Shown here in pieces: positions 44,798 through 52,994 of a stretch of DNA of 64,000 nucleotides. How positions within the stretch are numbered: position 1 is the first letter of the stretch; the number at the start of each line of letters is the position of its first letter. Location of the stretch: the NCBI RefSeq assembly GCF_900536025.1, contig NZ_UNOZ01000030.1:124001-188000 (forward strand). The letters are read 5' to 3'. This stretch comes from Pseudomonas reidholzensis. Lineage in GTDB: Bacteria; Pseudomonadota; Gammaproteobacteria; Pseudomonadales; Pseudomonadaceae. The translations under genes were made by a program, and so were the position numbers. A model generated the notes under the pieces. It saw nothing but the letters and a program-made list of their open reading frames with translations, ran no database searches and was not told where the DNA came from.

Positions 44798-45832
44798 TTA
44801 TGGGATCCAGCGGCTGGCGGCTTGCTCGGCGGCGGGGAGCACCCGCAGGCCTTGCACGAAGCGGGTGGTGTAGGCCTGCTGCCACGGCGCGGCGGCGCCG
44901 AGCAGGCCGGCTGCGACCATGAAGTCGCGGGTCGCCTGCCAGCGGGCGTCGGTCATGGTGCCGATGCCTTGGGTCGCCGCGTCGCCTCCACTGACCAGGC
45001 GGTATTGCTTGAGGGTCGAGACGCCCCAGGCGAGCAGCTCGTCGCTCATGTTGGGGTTGTCGCGCTTGATCAGCGCGTTGCCGGCGGTGGGGTCTTCGAG
45101 GTAGCGCTTCCAGCCTTCGAGCGAGGCGCGGACAAACCCGGCGACGCGCTCGGGGTGTTGCGCGATCAGGTCCTGGCGGGTGGCGATCGTGGAGCCGTAG
45201 GGCGGGTAGCCGGCATCGGCGAAGAGAAAGAAGTGGGGCTGCTTGCCGGCCTTGATCGCCTGGTACAGCTCGGAGCTGGCGTAGGCCTGCTGGGTGGTGT
45301 CGGCGCCGGCCAGGAACGGCTGCAGGTTGAAGGTGTAGGGCCGCGCCTGGTTGTCCTGCAGCTGGTATTTACCCTTGAGCCACGGCCACCAGGTTTGCTG
45401 GCCCGAGGTCGAGACCAGTACCGACTTGCCGGCCAGGGCGTCCAGGCCACTGACGTCGGCGTGGGTCATCAGGCCTTGCGGGTCACCCTGGAACGGCGCC
45501 GCGACGGCGACCACCGGCAGGCCTTGCTCCACGCTCTTGAGGATCTGCAGGTCATAGTTGACGATGAAATCGGCTTGCTTGCTGACCAGCAACTGCATGC
45601 CGTTGACCTGCGGGCCGCCCATGCGGATGGTCACATCCAGGCCTTCCCTGGCGTACAAGCCATCGGCGAGGGCCTGGTAGAAGCCGCCTTGTTCGGCTTG
45701 GGCATACCAGGAGGTCAGCAGGACCACGGGCTCATTGGCCAGTGCCGCCGGCGATGCAGCGAGCAGGCCGGGGAGCACTGCCGCGGCCAGCAGCGAGCGC
45801 AGCGGCCGAGTCAAGACAAAGCGGGTCTTCAT
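44798..45832 (-). CDS. NMT1/THI5-like periplasmic binding protein
   Basis: 344 residues from ATG 45832. Signal peptide (LLAAAVLPGLLAASPAALA), then NEPVVLLTSWYAQAEQGGFYQAL, the opening of NMT1/SsuA-type solute receptors. First gene of the leftward operon SBP-oxygenase-ATPase-permease-deaminase-reductase. A long leader (about 245 nt) separates it from the sigma-54-like promoter. Confidence 0.9.
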   Translation of the reverse strand: MKTRFVLTRPLRSLLAAAVLPGLLAASPAALANEPVVLLTSWYAQAEQGGFYQALADGLYAREGLDVTIRMGGPQVNGMQLLVSKQADFIVNYDLQILKSVEQGLPVVAVAAPFQGDPQGLMTHADVSGLDALAGKSVLVSTSGQQTWWPWLKGKYQLQDNQARPYTFNLQPFLAGADTTQQAYASSELYQAIKAGKQPHFFLFADAGYPPYGSTIATRQDLIAQHPERVAGFVRASLEGWKRYLEDPTAGNALIKRDNPNMSDELLAWGVSTLKQYRLVSGGDAATQGIGTMTDARWQATRDFMVAAGLLGAAAPWQQAYTTRFVQGLRVLPAAEQAASRWIP

Positions 45833-46033
45833 GATTGTTCTCTCCACCTCGATTCGAAAATCGCCGGGTGCCGTTCCAGCACCCCAGCGCGGGGCCGGGC
45901 GGAGATCGAACGTGGGGAGAGAGAGGGCGCGCAGGGCTCGGATGTGAAATCACGGCTGACACTTCTCTTTTGCCCGTGGCCGTCAGGCCGCGTTCAAACA
46001 TCCGCTCGGATGTACGCCCAATCAAAGGCGCAA

Positions 46034-46076
46034 GAGCAATGCCCCATGCCATGGCTGGCACTGACCGCTTCTACTC
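46034..46076 (-). ncRNA. Candidate NMT1-motif (xanthine/urate) riboswitch, left copy
   Basis: 43 nt. P1 GAGTAG/TTGCTC, asymmetric internal loops AAGCG... and GGGGCA with a short GTC/GGC helix, and a closing hairpin GTGCC(A)..(T)GGCAT with loop GCCA. It starts 2 nt after the predicted +1 of the leftward promoter. The name rests on gene context (NMT1-type receptor, purine oxidation) and on the two-asymmetric-loop layout, not on a covariance model. Confidence 0.5.
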
Positions 46077-46087
46077 GGCAGGAGACA

Positions 46088-46104
46088 AAGCCAGAAGCGT
46101 GCCA
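46088..46104 (-). promoter_or_regulatory. Sigma-54-like promoter of the ABC/deaminase operon
   Basis: Minus strand TGGCACG-CTTC-TGGC, with GG and GC exactly 10 bases apart as needed for -24/-12; one mismatch to TTGC. Predicted start near 46078. Confidence 0.6.
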
Positions 46105-46292
46105 GGTTTGCCCGGCCGCTGTATCCAGGCCGATGCGGCGCTGCCTGGGGCGGGCAGGGCCCTGGCAGTGAGTCGAGAAGGTGCACGATCGTGCAGCTAG
46201 GCGCTAATAAAGTGCGCAATGTTTGAGGTTCACGGTATTCATTGAGGCTGCATATTGCTCACAATCCGCGTGCAAGCTTGTGTTCTATCAGT

Positions 46293-46308
46293 TGGCACGC
46301 ACCCTGCT
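46293..46308 (+). promoter_or_regulatory. Sigma-54-like promoter of the Tsx-type channel gene
   Basis: TGGCACG-CACC-CTGC, GG-N10-GC spacing correct, one mismatch. Predicted start near 46319. The interval 46105-46292 between the two divergent promoters would hold any enhancer sites; I see no clear palindrome there. Confidence 0.6.
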
Positions 46309-46319
46309 AGTGCTGAGGT

Positions 46320-46363
46320 GAGTAGAAGCGGTCAGTGCCACGAAACGGCATGGGACATTGCTC
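46320..46363 (+). ncRNA. Candidate NMT1-motif (xanthine/urate) riboswitch, right copy
   Basis: 44 nt, inverted copy of 46034-46076. Same P1 and internal-loop bases; the terminal loop differs (ACGAAAC against GCCA in the other copy) while its stem is kept, and the middle pair changes from U-G to U-A (GGGACA). This pattern favours a conserved RNA over a DNA operator. Several further hairpins follow before the start codon at 46486. Confidence 0.5.
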
Positions 46364-46485
46364 TGGCGGCATCACGCCGCACACCCGGCAAGGGTGCGCC
46401 CCGGTGGTAGACGGGGTCAGAGGAGAGGTCTGTCCGCTGCATTCCTTGCTGGTGATTCTCACCGACCTAGACCCAAGGGATGCAC

Positions 46486-47292
46486 ATGAAACTGACCCCT
46501 CTTGCCTGGCTGTGCCACAGCCTCCTGCCACTCTGCGCCCTGGCCAGCACCGGCGCCCAGGCGGCCCCATGGCTGTGGAGCGACAACAGCCTCAGCTACC
46601 TGTACGGGCACAACTACAAAGTCGATGGCACCGGCAACGACATCCAGCAGACCGTGACCTTCGAACATGCCAGCGGCTGGCGCTGGGGCGATGTGTTCCT
46701 GTTCGTCGACAACAAGTGGTCCAACGGGCTGTCCGGCAACGACGGCCACACCTACTACGGCGAGTTCTCGCCGCGCCTGTCGCTGGGCAAGATCAGCGGC
46801 CAGGACCTGCGCTACGGCATTGTCAAGGACGTGCTGATCGCCGCCACCTACGAGCGCGGCGAAGGGCGCAACCGCAAGTACCTGCTGGGCCCGGCGGTGG
46901 ACCTGGCGATCCCGGGTTTTGACCGCTTCTCGCTGAATACCTACTACCGCAAGCCCGACGGGATCACCGGCAAGGCGTCCGGGCAGTGGCAGATCAACCC
47001 GACCTGGGCCATGACCATCCCCCTGGGCCGCTCGGACATCCTCTTCGATGGCTACCTGGAGTGGTACGTCAACGATGTCGGCCGCAAGGGCACGGCGAAC
47101 TACGTGGCGAAGAGTTTCCACTTCAATCCGCAGATCAAATACGACGTCGGCAAAGCGCTGGGGCAAACGCCAAAGCGGTTCTACGCAGGGATCGAGTGGG
47201 ATTACTGGTCTGACAAATACGGCATCGAAGACAGCCCGGGCTTCCCCACCGACCAGAACGCCGTGAGCGCCTTGCTCAAGGTCCATTTCTAA
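46486..47292 (+). CDS. Tsx-like nucleoside-specific outer-membrane channel
   Basis: 268 residues from ATG 46486 (AAGGGA six bases upstream; ATG 46480 is less well placed). Signal peptide ending GAQA. APWLWSDNSLSYLYGHNYKV at the start of the mature part and the final VHF with terminal Phe are typical of the Tsx/OmpK family of 12-strand channels for nucleosides. It shares promoter and leader type with the divergent purine-type operon, so it likely brings the same substrate through the outer membrane. Confidence 0.88.
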   Translation: MKLTPLAWLCHSLLPLCALASTGAQAAPWLWSDNSLSYLYGHNYKVDGTGNDIQQTVTFEHASGWRWGDVFLFVDNKWSNGLSGNDGHTYYGEFSPRLSLGKISGQDLRYGIVKDVLIAATYERGEGRNRKYLLGPAVDLAIPGFDRFSLNTYYRKPDGITGKASGQWQINPTWAMTIPLGRSDILFDGYLEWYVNDVGRKGTANYVAKSFHFNPQIKYDVGKALGQTPKRFYAGIEWDYWSDKYGIEDSPGFPTDQNAVSALLKVHF

Positions 47293-47526
47293 GCGCAAAC
47301 GCCTGCTGCCACAGCGCGCCATCGGTCATGCCAACGAGCCGATCGCGCGCTGCCTGCCAGTCCCCATCCCCCCCACGCTCGACCCGTCGATAAGAAAAAC
47401 CGATATCCCCTTAAGGATTTCCCAGAGGCGCCCTGGGCGTGCCCGGCTTTAGAGTCTGCGCACGCTCACGGGCAGCCTGTCGCTGCTTGCTGTTGGGCAT
47501 CCCTACAAAAATAACAAGGTGCGAGC

Positions 47527-48864
47527 ATGACGAACGAAACGGTCGACATCAAAGCGTGGATCGACAGCCGGCCCGTGGGCCGGCATCAGTGGCTGATCAT
47601 GGGGTTGTGTTTTCTGGTGGTGTTGTTCGATGGTTTCGACGTGGCGGTCATGGGCTTTGTCGCCCCCTCGCTGATCCAGGAGTGGGGCCTGTCGCGCGCG
47701 GCGTTCGGCCCGGTGATGAGCGCCGGGATGGTCGGGCTGGCGATTGGCGCCTTGACTGCGGGGCCCTACGCCGACCGGCTGGGGCGCAAGAAGGTGTTGC
47801 TGATCGCGGTGACCGGGTTCAGCGTACTCAGCCTGGCCTGTGCGTTCGCCCGCAACCCCTATGAACTGGGGATACTGCGGCTGCTGACCGGCATCGCCCT
47901 GGGCGCGGCCCTGCCGAATACCACCACGCTGCTGTCGGAATACCTGCCCGAGCGTAACCGCGCGCTGTTCATCACGATCATGTTCACCGGGTTCAACATG
48001 GGCTCGGGGCTCGGCGGCTTTCTCGCCGCCTGGCTGATCCCTGCCCACGGCTGGCACTCGGTGCTGCTCGCAGGCGGAATCATGCCGTTGCTGCTGCTAC
48101 CGTTGTTGTGGTGGCTGCTGCCGGAATCGGCGCGCTTCCTGGCCGCCCGCAACGCGCCGGCGCAGGTGATCGCCCAGGTGCTGAACAAGCTGGGCGGCAC
48201 CTTCAGCGCGGCCACCCGGTTTGTCGTGGCGCATGCCCAGGCGCAGCACAAAGCGCCCCTGAGCCTGCTGTTCAATGGCCAGTTCCGCTTCGGCACGCTG
48301 GCGCTGTGGGCCACCTACTTCATGGGCCTGCTGGTGACTTACCTGACCATGGGCTGGATGCCGACCCTGCTGCGCGACGCTGGCTTGTCCATCGAGCGCG
48401 CCGCGACCATCACCGGGCTGTTCCAGATTGGCGGCACGGCGGGCGCGATCGCGGTGGGCTGGGCGATGGACCGGCACAACCCCAACCGGGTGATCGCCAG
48501 CGCGTACGTGCTGGGCGGCGTGTGCATCCTGCTGCTCGGGGCGATCAGCCTGGAGTCGAGCCTGCTGGCGCTGGGCGTGCTCGCCGCCGGGTTCTGCATG
48601 AGTGGCGCGCAGACCGGCCTCAACGCCTTCGCGCCGAGCTATTACCCGACCGATTGCCGCGCCACCGGGGTCAGCTGGATGCTCGGTATCGGCCGCTTCG
48701 GGGCCATATTCGGCTCCTTGATCGGCGGCGCGGTGTTGAGTGCCGGCCTGGGCATGTCGACCTTGTTTACCGTGCTGAGCGTACCGGCGTTCTTTGCCGC
48801 GCTGGCCATCCTGGCCAACGGCCACGCCCGGCGCAGAGGCAACCACAGCGCCCTGGTGCACTGA
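47527..48864 (+). CDS. galT: Gallate MFS transporter GalT
   Basis: 445 residues with 12 membrane helices. LVVLFDGFDVAVMGFVAPSL is the DGFD signature of the aromatic acid:H+ symporter (AAHS) family (PcaK, BenK, GalT). It lies 27 bp upstream of gallate dioxygenase on the same strand, which identifies gallate as the substrate. Confidence 0.9.
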   Translation: MTNETVDIKAWIDSRPVGRHQWLIMGLCFLVVLFDGFDVAVMGFVAPSLIQEWGLSRAAFGPVMSAGMVGLAIGALTAGPYADRLGRKKVLLIAVTGFSVLSLACAFARNPYELGILRLLTGIALGAALPNTTTLLSEYLPERNRALFITIMFTGFNMGSGLGGFLAAWLIPAHGWHSVLLAGGIMPLLLLPLLWWLLPESARFLAARNAPAQVIAQVLNKLGGTFSAATRFVVAHAQAQHKAPLSLLFNGQFRFGTLALWATYFMGLLVTYLTMGWMPTLLRDAGLSIERAATITGLFQIGGTAGAIAVGWAMDRHNPNRVIASAYVLGGVCILLLGAISLESSLLALGVLAAGFCMSGAQTGLNAFAPSYYPTDCRATGVSWMLGIGRFGAIFGSLIGGAVLSAGLGMSTLFTVLSVPAFFAALAILANGHARRRGNHSALVH

Positions 48865-48891
48865 CTTCTTCGATAAAGGAACACGTTATTT

Positions 48892-50163
48892 ATGGCACGT
48901 ATCATTGGTGGCCTGGCCGTCTCGCACACACCGACCATCGGCTTTGCGGTCGATCACGACAAACAGCACGAGGCGGCCTGGGCGCCGATCTTCGAGGGCT
49001 TCGAACCGATCAAGGCGTGGCTTGCCGAGCGCAAGCCGGATGTCCTGTTCTATGTGTTCAACGACCATGTCACGTCGTTTTTCTTCGACCACTACGGCGG
49101 CTTCTCGCTGGGCGTCGATGAGCGTTACGAGGTCGCCGATGAAGGCGGCCACCCGCGCGACCTGCCGGCCATTGGCGGCCACGCGGCGTTGTCCCGGCAT
49201 ATCGGTGAGAGCCTGGTGGCCGATGAGTTCGACCTGAGCTTCTTCCGCGACAAGCCGCTGGACCATGGGTTTTTCTCGCCGATGTCGGCGCTGCTGCCGA
49301 GCAGCCCAGCGTGGCCGGTGGAAATCGTGCCGCTGCAGGTCGGGGTGTTGCAGTTCCCCATCCCCAGTGCCTTGCGCTGCTACAAGCTGGGCCAGGCCCT
49401 GCGCCGCGCGATCGAGAGCTACCCCGAGGACCTCAGCGTGGCGATCGTCGCCACGGGTGGTGTTTCGCACCAGGTGCATGGCGAGCGGTGTGGCTTCAAC
49501 AACCCGCAATGGGATGCGCAATTCCTCGACTTACTGGTCAACGACCCGCAGCGGCTGACCCAGCTGACCCACGCCGAGTACGCCACGCTGGGCGGCATGG
49601 AGGGCGCTGAAGTGATCACCTGGCTGATCATGCGTGGCGCGTTGTCGGCGACGGTGAGCCTGCGCCACCAGGACTACTACCTGCCGTCGATGACCGGTAT
49701 CGCCACGCTGCTGCTGGAGAATCAGGACCGGCCATTGCCGGTCGACAGCCATGCGCGGCACCTGGCGCATATGCGGCACCAGCTGGCGGGCATCGAGCAG
49801 CTCGAGGGCACTTATCCGTTTACCCTGGAGCGCAGTGCCAAGGGCTACCGGTTGAACAAGTTCCTGCACCGGATGATCGAGCCCGCGTGGCGTCAGGCTT
49901 TTCTGGACACACCCGAGGCGCTGTTCGAGCAGTCTGGTTTGAGCGAAGAGGAGCGGGACCTGTTGCGCCGTCGCGACTGGCGCGGGCTGATCCAGTACGG
50001 GGCGATCTTCTTCGTGCTGGAGAAGCTGGCGGCGGTACTGGGGATTCCCAACCTGCAGGTGTATGCGGCGATGCGCGGCGAAAGCCTGGAAGACTTCATG
50101 AAGACCCGCAACCAGCAAGTGCTGTACTCGGTGGCGGGCAAGGCGCAGCTGTCAGTCAAATAA
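48892..50163 (+). CDS. galA: Gallate dioxygenase GalA
   Basis: 423 residues, the length of P. putida GalA. N-terminal LigB-type extradiol domain with His near residue 12 (GLAVSHTPTIG) and HVTSFFFDH; C-terminal LigA-like domain (YRLNKFLHRMIEP). It opens the gallate ring between C4 and C5 with O2 and Fe(II) to give 4-oxalomesaconate. Neighbouring galT, galR and galBCD supply the rest of the pathway. Confidence 0.95.
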   Translation: MARIIGGLAVSHTPTIGFAVDHDKQHEAAWAPIFEGFEPIKAWLAERKPDVLFYVFNDHVTSFFFDHYGGFSLGVDERYEVADEGGHPRDLPAIGGHAALSRHIGESLVADEFDLSFFRDKPLDHGFFSPMSALLPSSPAWPVEIVPLQVGVLQFPIPSALRCYKLGQALRRAIESYPEDLSVAIVATGGVSHQVHGERCGFNNPQWDAQFLDLLVNDPQRLTQLTHAEYATLGGMEGAEVITWLIMRGALSATVSLRHQDYYLPSMTGIATLLLENQDRPLPVDSHARHLAHMRHQLAGIEQLEGTYPFTLERSAKGYRLNKFLHRMIEPAWRQAFLDTPEALFEQSGLSEEERDLLRRRDWRGLIQYGAIFFVLEKLAAVLGIPNLQVYAAMRGESLEDFMKTRNQQVLYSVAGKAQLSVK

Positions 50164-50179
50164 GCGTTGGGTCGTCAGC

Positions 50180-51385
50180 TCAGGCGGCGTGATCGTGAAT
50201 CACGCCGCGGATCATCTCCATCAGCGCCTGCGCCAGCGGTGAGTGCAGGCAGCCGCTGCGGTAGGTCAGGCCAATCGCGCGGGCGGTGTGTGCCAGCTCC
50301 AACGGCAACACGCACAGCTCGCCCGAGGCGATTTCCTGCTCCAGCTGATGCGCCGACACCGCGGCGAGCATGTCCGAGCGCAACAGCAACCCGCGAATGA
50401 TCGCCATGTCGGCGCTCTCCACCACTGGCCGCGGCGTGGCAACGCCGAACGCGGTAAAACAGTCGTCGAGCAGCTGCCGCGCCGGCGACCCTGCCCGCGG
50501 CAGCACCCACTGCGCATCGCCCAGCGCGCCCAGCAGGTCAGGCGCGCCCAGCAAGGGATGGCCACGCCGCGCCACCAGCACCATCGCCTCCGACAACAAC
50601 CCCTCGCCACTCAGGTCGCTGGCGTACGCGGCCGGGCGCAGCGCGCCAAAGATGAAGTCGACATCGCCGGCGCGCAGCTCGGTGGCCAGCAGGTCGAACG
50701 GGCTCTCGTTGGTCACCACCTGGATACCCGGATGCTCGGCCATCAGCCGCACGATCGCCTGCGGCAGGATCCGCGTGCGCCCCAACGGCAGCGCGCCCAC
50801 TTGCACCACGCCTTGCAACGCGCCGCGCAGCGCGGTGATGTCGGTGTCCAGGTGGCGCAGTTCGTTGAGCGCGCGGCGGATCGGGAAGAGGATCTCGTGG
50901 CTGACGCGGGTCGGCTGCAAGCCACGCGGGGTGCGCTCGAACAGCGCCTGCCCGCAGCCCGTCTCGAGCACCTTGAGCGTCGAGCTGATGCCCGGCTGGG
51001 TCAGGCCCAGCAGGCTCGCGACGGTTTGCATGTGGTGCGTCTCGCACAGCGCGACGAACACCTGCAGGCGCCTGACCTGGAACAGGTACAACGGCTCGAC
51101 CGGCTGTTTGACTGCGGGCGCGAGCAGCTTGGGCACGCTTTCCAGCTCGGCCAGCACCCGCCGCGCCCGTGGCAGCAGGCGCTCGCCGTAGTCGGTCAGG
51201 CGCATGCCGTTGGTGTGCCGCTCGAACAGGGTCACCTGCAAGCGCGCTTCGAGCTCGGAGATCGCCCGGGTCACCACCGATTGCGCCCGGTACAACGCCA
51301 GGGAGGCCTTGGAGACGCTGCCATGGTCGGCGACCCGGACAAACGCGCGGACGTGCATCAGGCTGGGCAGCTCGTTGGCGTGCAT
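50180..51385 (-). CDS. galR: LysR-type gallate regulator GalR with two HTH domains
   Basis: 401 residues, about 100 more than a usual LysR protein. Two LysR helix-turn-helix units are visible: residues ~9-66 (ADHGSVSKASLALYRAQSVV) and ~105-163 (THHMQTVASLLGLTQPGISS), then one effector domain. It is divergent from galB and convergent with galA, the position of the gal activator. In P. putida GalR activates gal genes in response to gallate. Confidence 0.88.
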   Translation of the reverse strand: MHANELPSLMHVRAFVRVADHGSVSKASLALYRAQSVVTRAISELEARLQVTLFERHTNGMRLTDYGERLLPRARRVLAELESVPKLLAPAVKQPVEPLYLFQVRRLQVFVALCETHHMQTVASLLGLTQPGISSTLKVLETGCGQALFERTPRGLQPTRVSHEILFPIRRALNELRHLDTDITALRGALQGVVQVGALPLGRTRILPQAIVRLMAEHPGIQVVTNESPFDLLATELRAGDVDFIFGALRPAAYASDLSGEGLLSEAMVLVARRGHPLLGAPDLLGALGDAQWVLPRAGSPARQLLDDCFTAFGVATPRPVVESADMAIIRGLLLRSDMLAAVSAHQLEQEIASGELCVLPLELAHTARAIGLTYRSGCLHSPLAQALMEMIRGVIHDHAA

Positions 51386-51544
51386 GCGGTTCGTGGCCTT
51401 GGGCAGTGGTGATGCGAGGGACTATGCCGCGCCTCCGGCACGCTGGCAATAAGCAAAACGCATACCTGCTGAACCCGAACGCATTACGGCCTGGGGCCGG
51501 CTGGATGCGATGCTCCTGGCATCCGCAGGAGGAGCAGATCCGCA

Positions 51545-52279
51545 ATGAACGAAACTACAAGAAACGCCCTGGTGGTCAGCGCCCATTCCGCCGACTTCGT
51601 CTGGCGCGCCGGTGGCGCCATCGCGCTGCACGCCCAGCAGGGCTACGGCGTGCACATCGTCTGCCTGTCGTTTGGCGAACGCGGCGAGTCGGCCAAGCTC
51701 TGGCGCAAGGGCGACATGAACGAAGCGCGGGTCAAGGCGGCGCGCCGCGAAGAGGCCCAGGCGGCGGCCGAGATCCTCGGTGCCACGGTCGAGTTCTTCG
51801 ACATCGGCGACTACCCGATGCGGGCCGACAAGGAGACCTTGTTCCGCCTGGCCGACGTGTACCGTCGGGTGCAACCGGAATTCGTCCTCAGCCACTCGCA
51901 GAAAGACCCCTACAACTACGACCATCCCCTGGCGATGAACCTCGCCCAGGAAGCGCGGATCATCGCCCAGGCCGAAGGCTATCGACCGGGTGAACCGATC
52001 ATCGGCGCGCCGCCGGTGTACAGCTTCGAGCCGCACCAGCCGGAGCAATGCGAATGGCGCCCGGATGTGCTGCTCGACATCACCGAGGTATGGCCGCAGA
52101 AGTACGCAGCCATCCAGTGCATGGCCGGCCAGGAGCACCTGTGGGAGTACTACACCCGCGTCGCCCTGCAGCGCGGCGTGCAAGCCAAGCGCAATGTCGG
52201 CATTACCTCCAGCCGCAACATCGTCTATGGCGAGGGTTACCAGAGCCTGTTCCCACGGGTGACGGAGAACCTGTCATGA
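51545..52279 (+). CDS. galB: 4-oxalomesaconate hydratase GalB
   Basis: 244 residues of the PIG-L/LmbE fold. The usual AHPDDE zinc motif reads SAHSADFVWRAGG and a second His site is SHSQKDPYNYDHP, as in GalB. It hydrates 4-oxalomesaconate (keto form) to 4-carboxy-4-hydroxy-2-oxoadipate. The stop overlaps the galC start (ATGA). Confidence 0.92.
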   Translation: MNETTRNALVVSAHSADFVWRAGGAIALHAQQGYGVHIVCLSFGERGESAKLWRKGDMNEARVKAARREEAQAAAEILGATVEFFDIGDYPMRADKETLFRLADVYRRVQPEFVLSHSQKDPYNYDHPLAMNLAQEARIIAQAEGYRPGEPIIGAPPVYSFEPHQPEQCEWRPDVLLDITEVWPQKYAAIQCMAGQEHLWEYYTRVALQRGVQAKRNVGITSSRNIVYGEGYQSLFPRVTENLS

Positions 52280-52992
52280 GCGACCTGATCGGCAAGACCG
52301 GCATCGTCCTGCGCACCATCGCCCGCGCCGAGGCCAGCGTGATCGATGAACTGGGCACCTACGGCGTCGCCACCGTGCACGAAGCGCAAGGGCGCAAGGG
52401 CCTGCTCGGCAGCGCACTCACGCCGATCCAGCGCGGCACCGCCATCAGTGGCTCGGCCGTCACCGTGCTGGTGGCGCCGGGCGACAACTGGATGTTCCAT
52501 GTAGCGGTGGAGCAGTGCCGCCCGGGGGACATCCTCGTGGTCGCGCCGAGTTCGCCGTGCACCGACGGCTACTTCGGTGACCTGCTGGCCACCTCGGTGA
52601 AAGCCCGTGGCGTGCGCGCGCTGGTGATCGATGCCGGTGTGCGCGACACCCATACCCTGCGTGAAATGGGCTTCCCGGTGTGGTCGCGGGCGATCAGCGC
52701 CCAGGGCACGATCAAGGAAACCCTGGGCTCGGTGAACCTGCCCGTGCTGTGCGCCGGGCAATTGGTCAACGCCGGTGACGTGGTGGTTGCCGATGACGAC
52801 GGCGTGGTGGTGGTGCGCCGTGCCGAGGCCGAGCAGGTACTGCAGGCCGCGCGTCGCCGCGCTGACCTTGAGCAACACAAAGCCCAGCGCCTGGCCAGCG
52901 GCGAACTGGGCCTGGATATCTACGACATGCGCGCGCGCCTGGCCGAGAAGGGCCTGCGTTACATCGACAGCCTCGACGAACTCGGAGACTGA
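52276..52992 (+). CDS. galC: 4-carboxy-4-hydroxy-2-oxoadipate aldolase GalC (RraA fold)
   Basis: 238 residues. RraA-like class II aldolase: GTYGVATVHEAQGRKG near the N-terminus and VIDAGVRD (Asp and Arg of the active site). It splits CHA to pyruvate and oxaloacetate. Coupled to galB by a 4-bp overlap and 2 bp from galD. Confidence 0.93.
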   Translation: MSDLIGKTGIVLRTIARAEASVIDELGTYGVATVHEAQGRKGLLGSALTPIQRGTAISGSAVTVLVAPGDNWMFHVAVEQCRPGDILVVAPSSPCTDGYFGDLLATSVKARGVRALVIDAGVRDTHTLREMGFPVWSRAISAQGTIKETLGSVNLPVLCAGQLVNAGDVVVADDDGVVVVRRAEAEQVLQAARRRADLEQHKAQRLASGELGLDIYDMRARLAEKGLRYIDSLDELGD

Positions 52993-52994
52993 GC

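Noticed and set aside
46034..46363. Reading the inverted leaders as a plain DNA operator
   Set aside because: Loop sequence varies while the stem is kept and both copies begin at the predicted +1; an RNA explanation fits better, though not proven.
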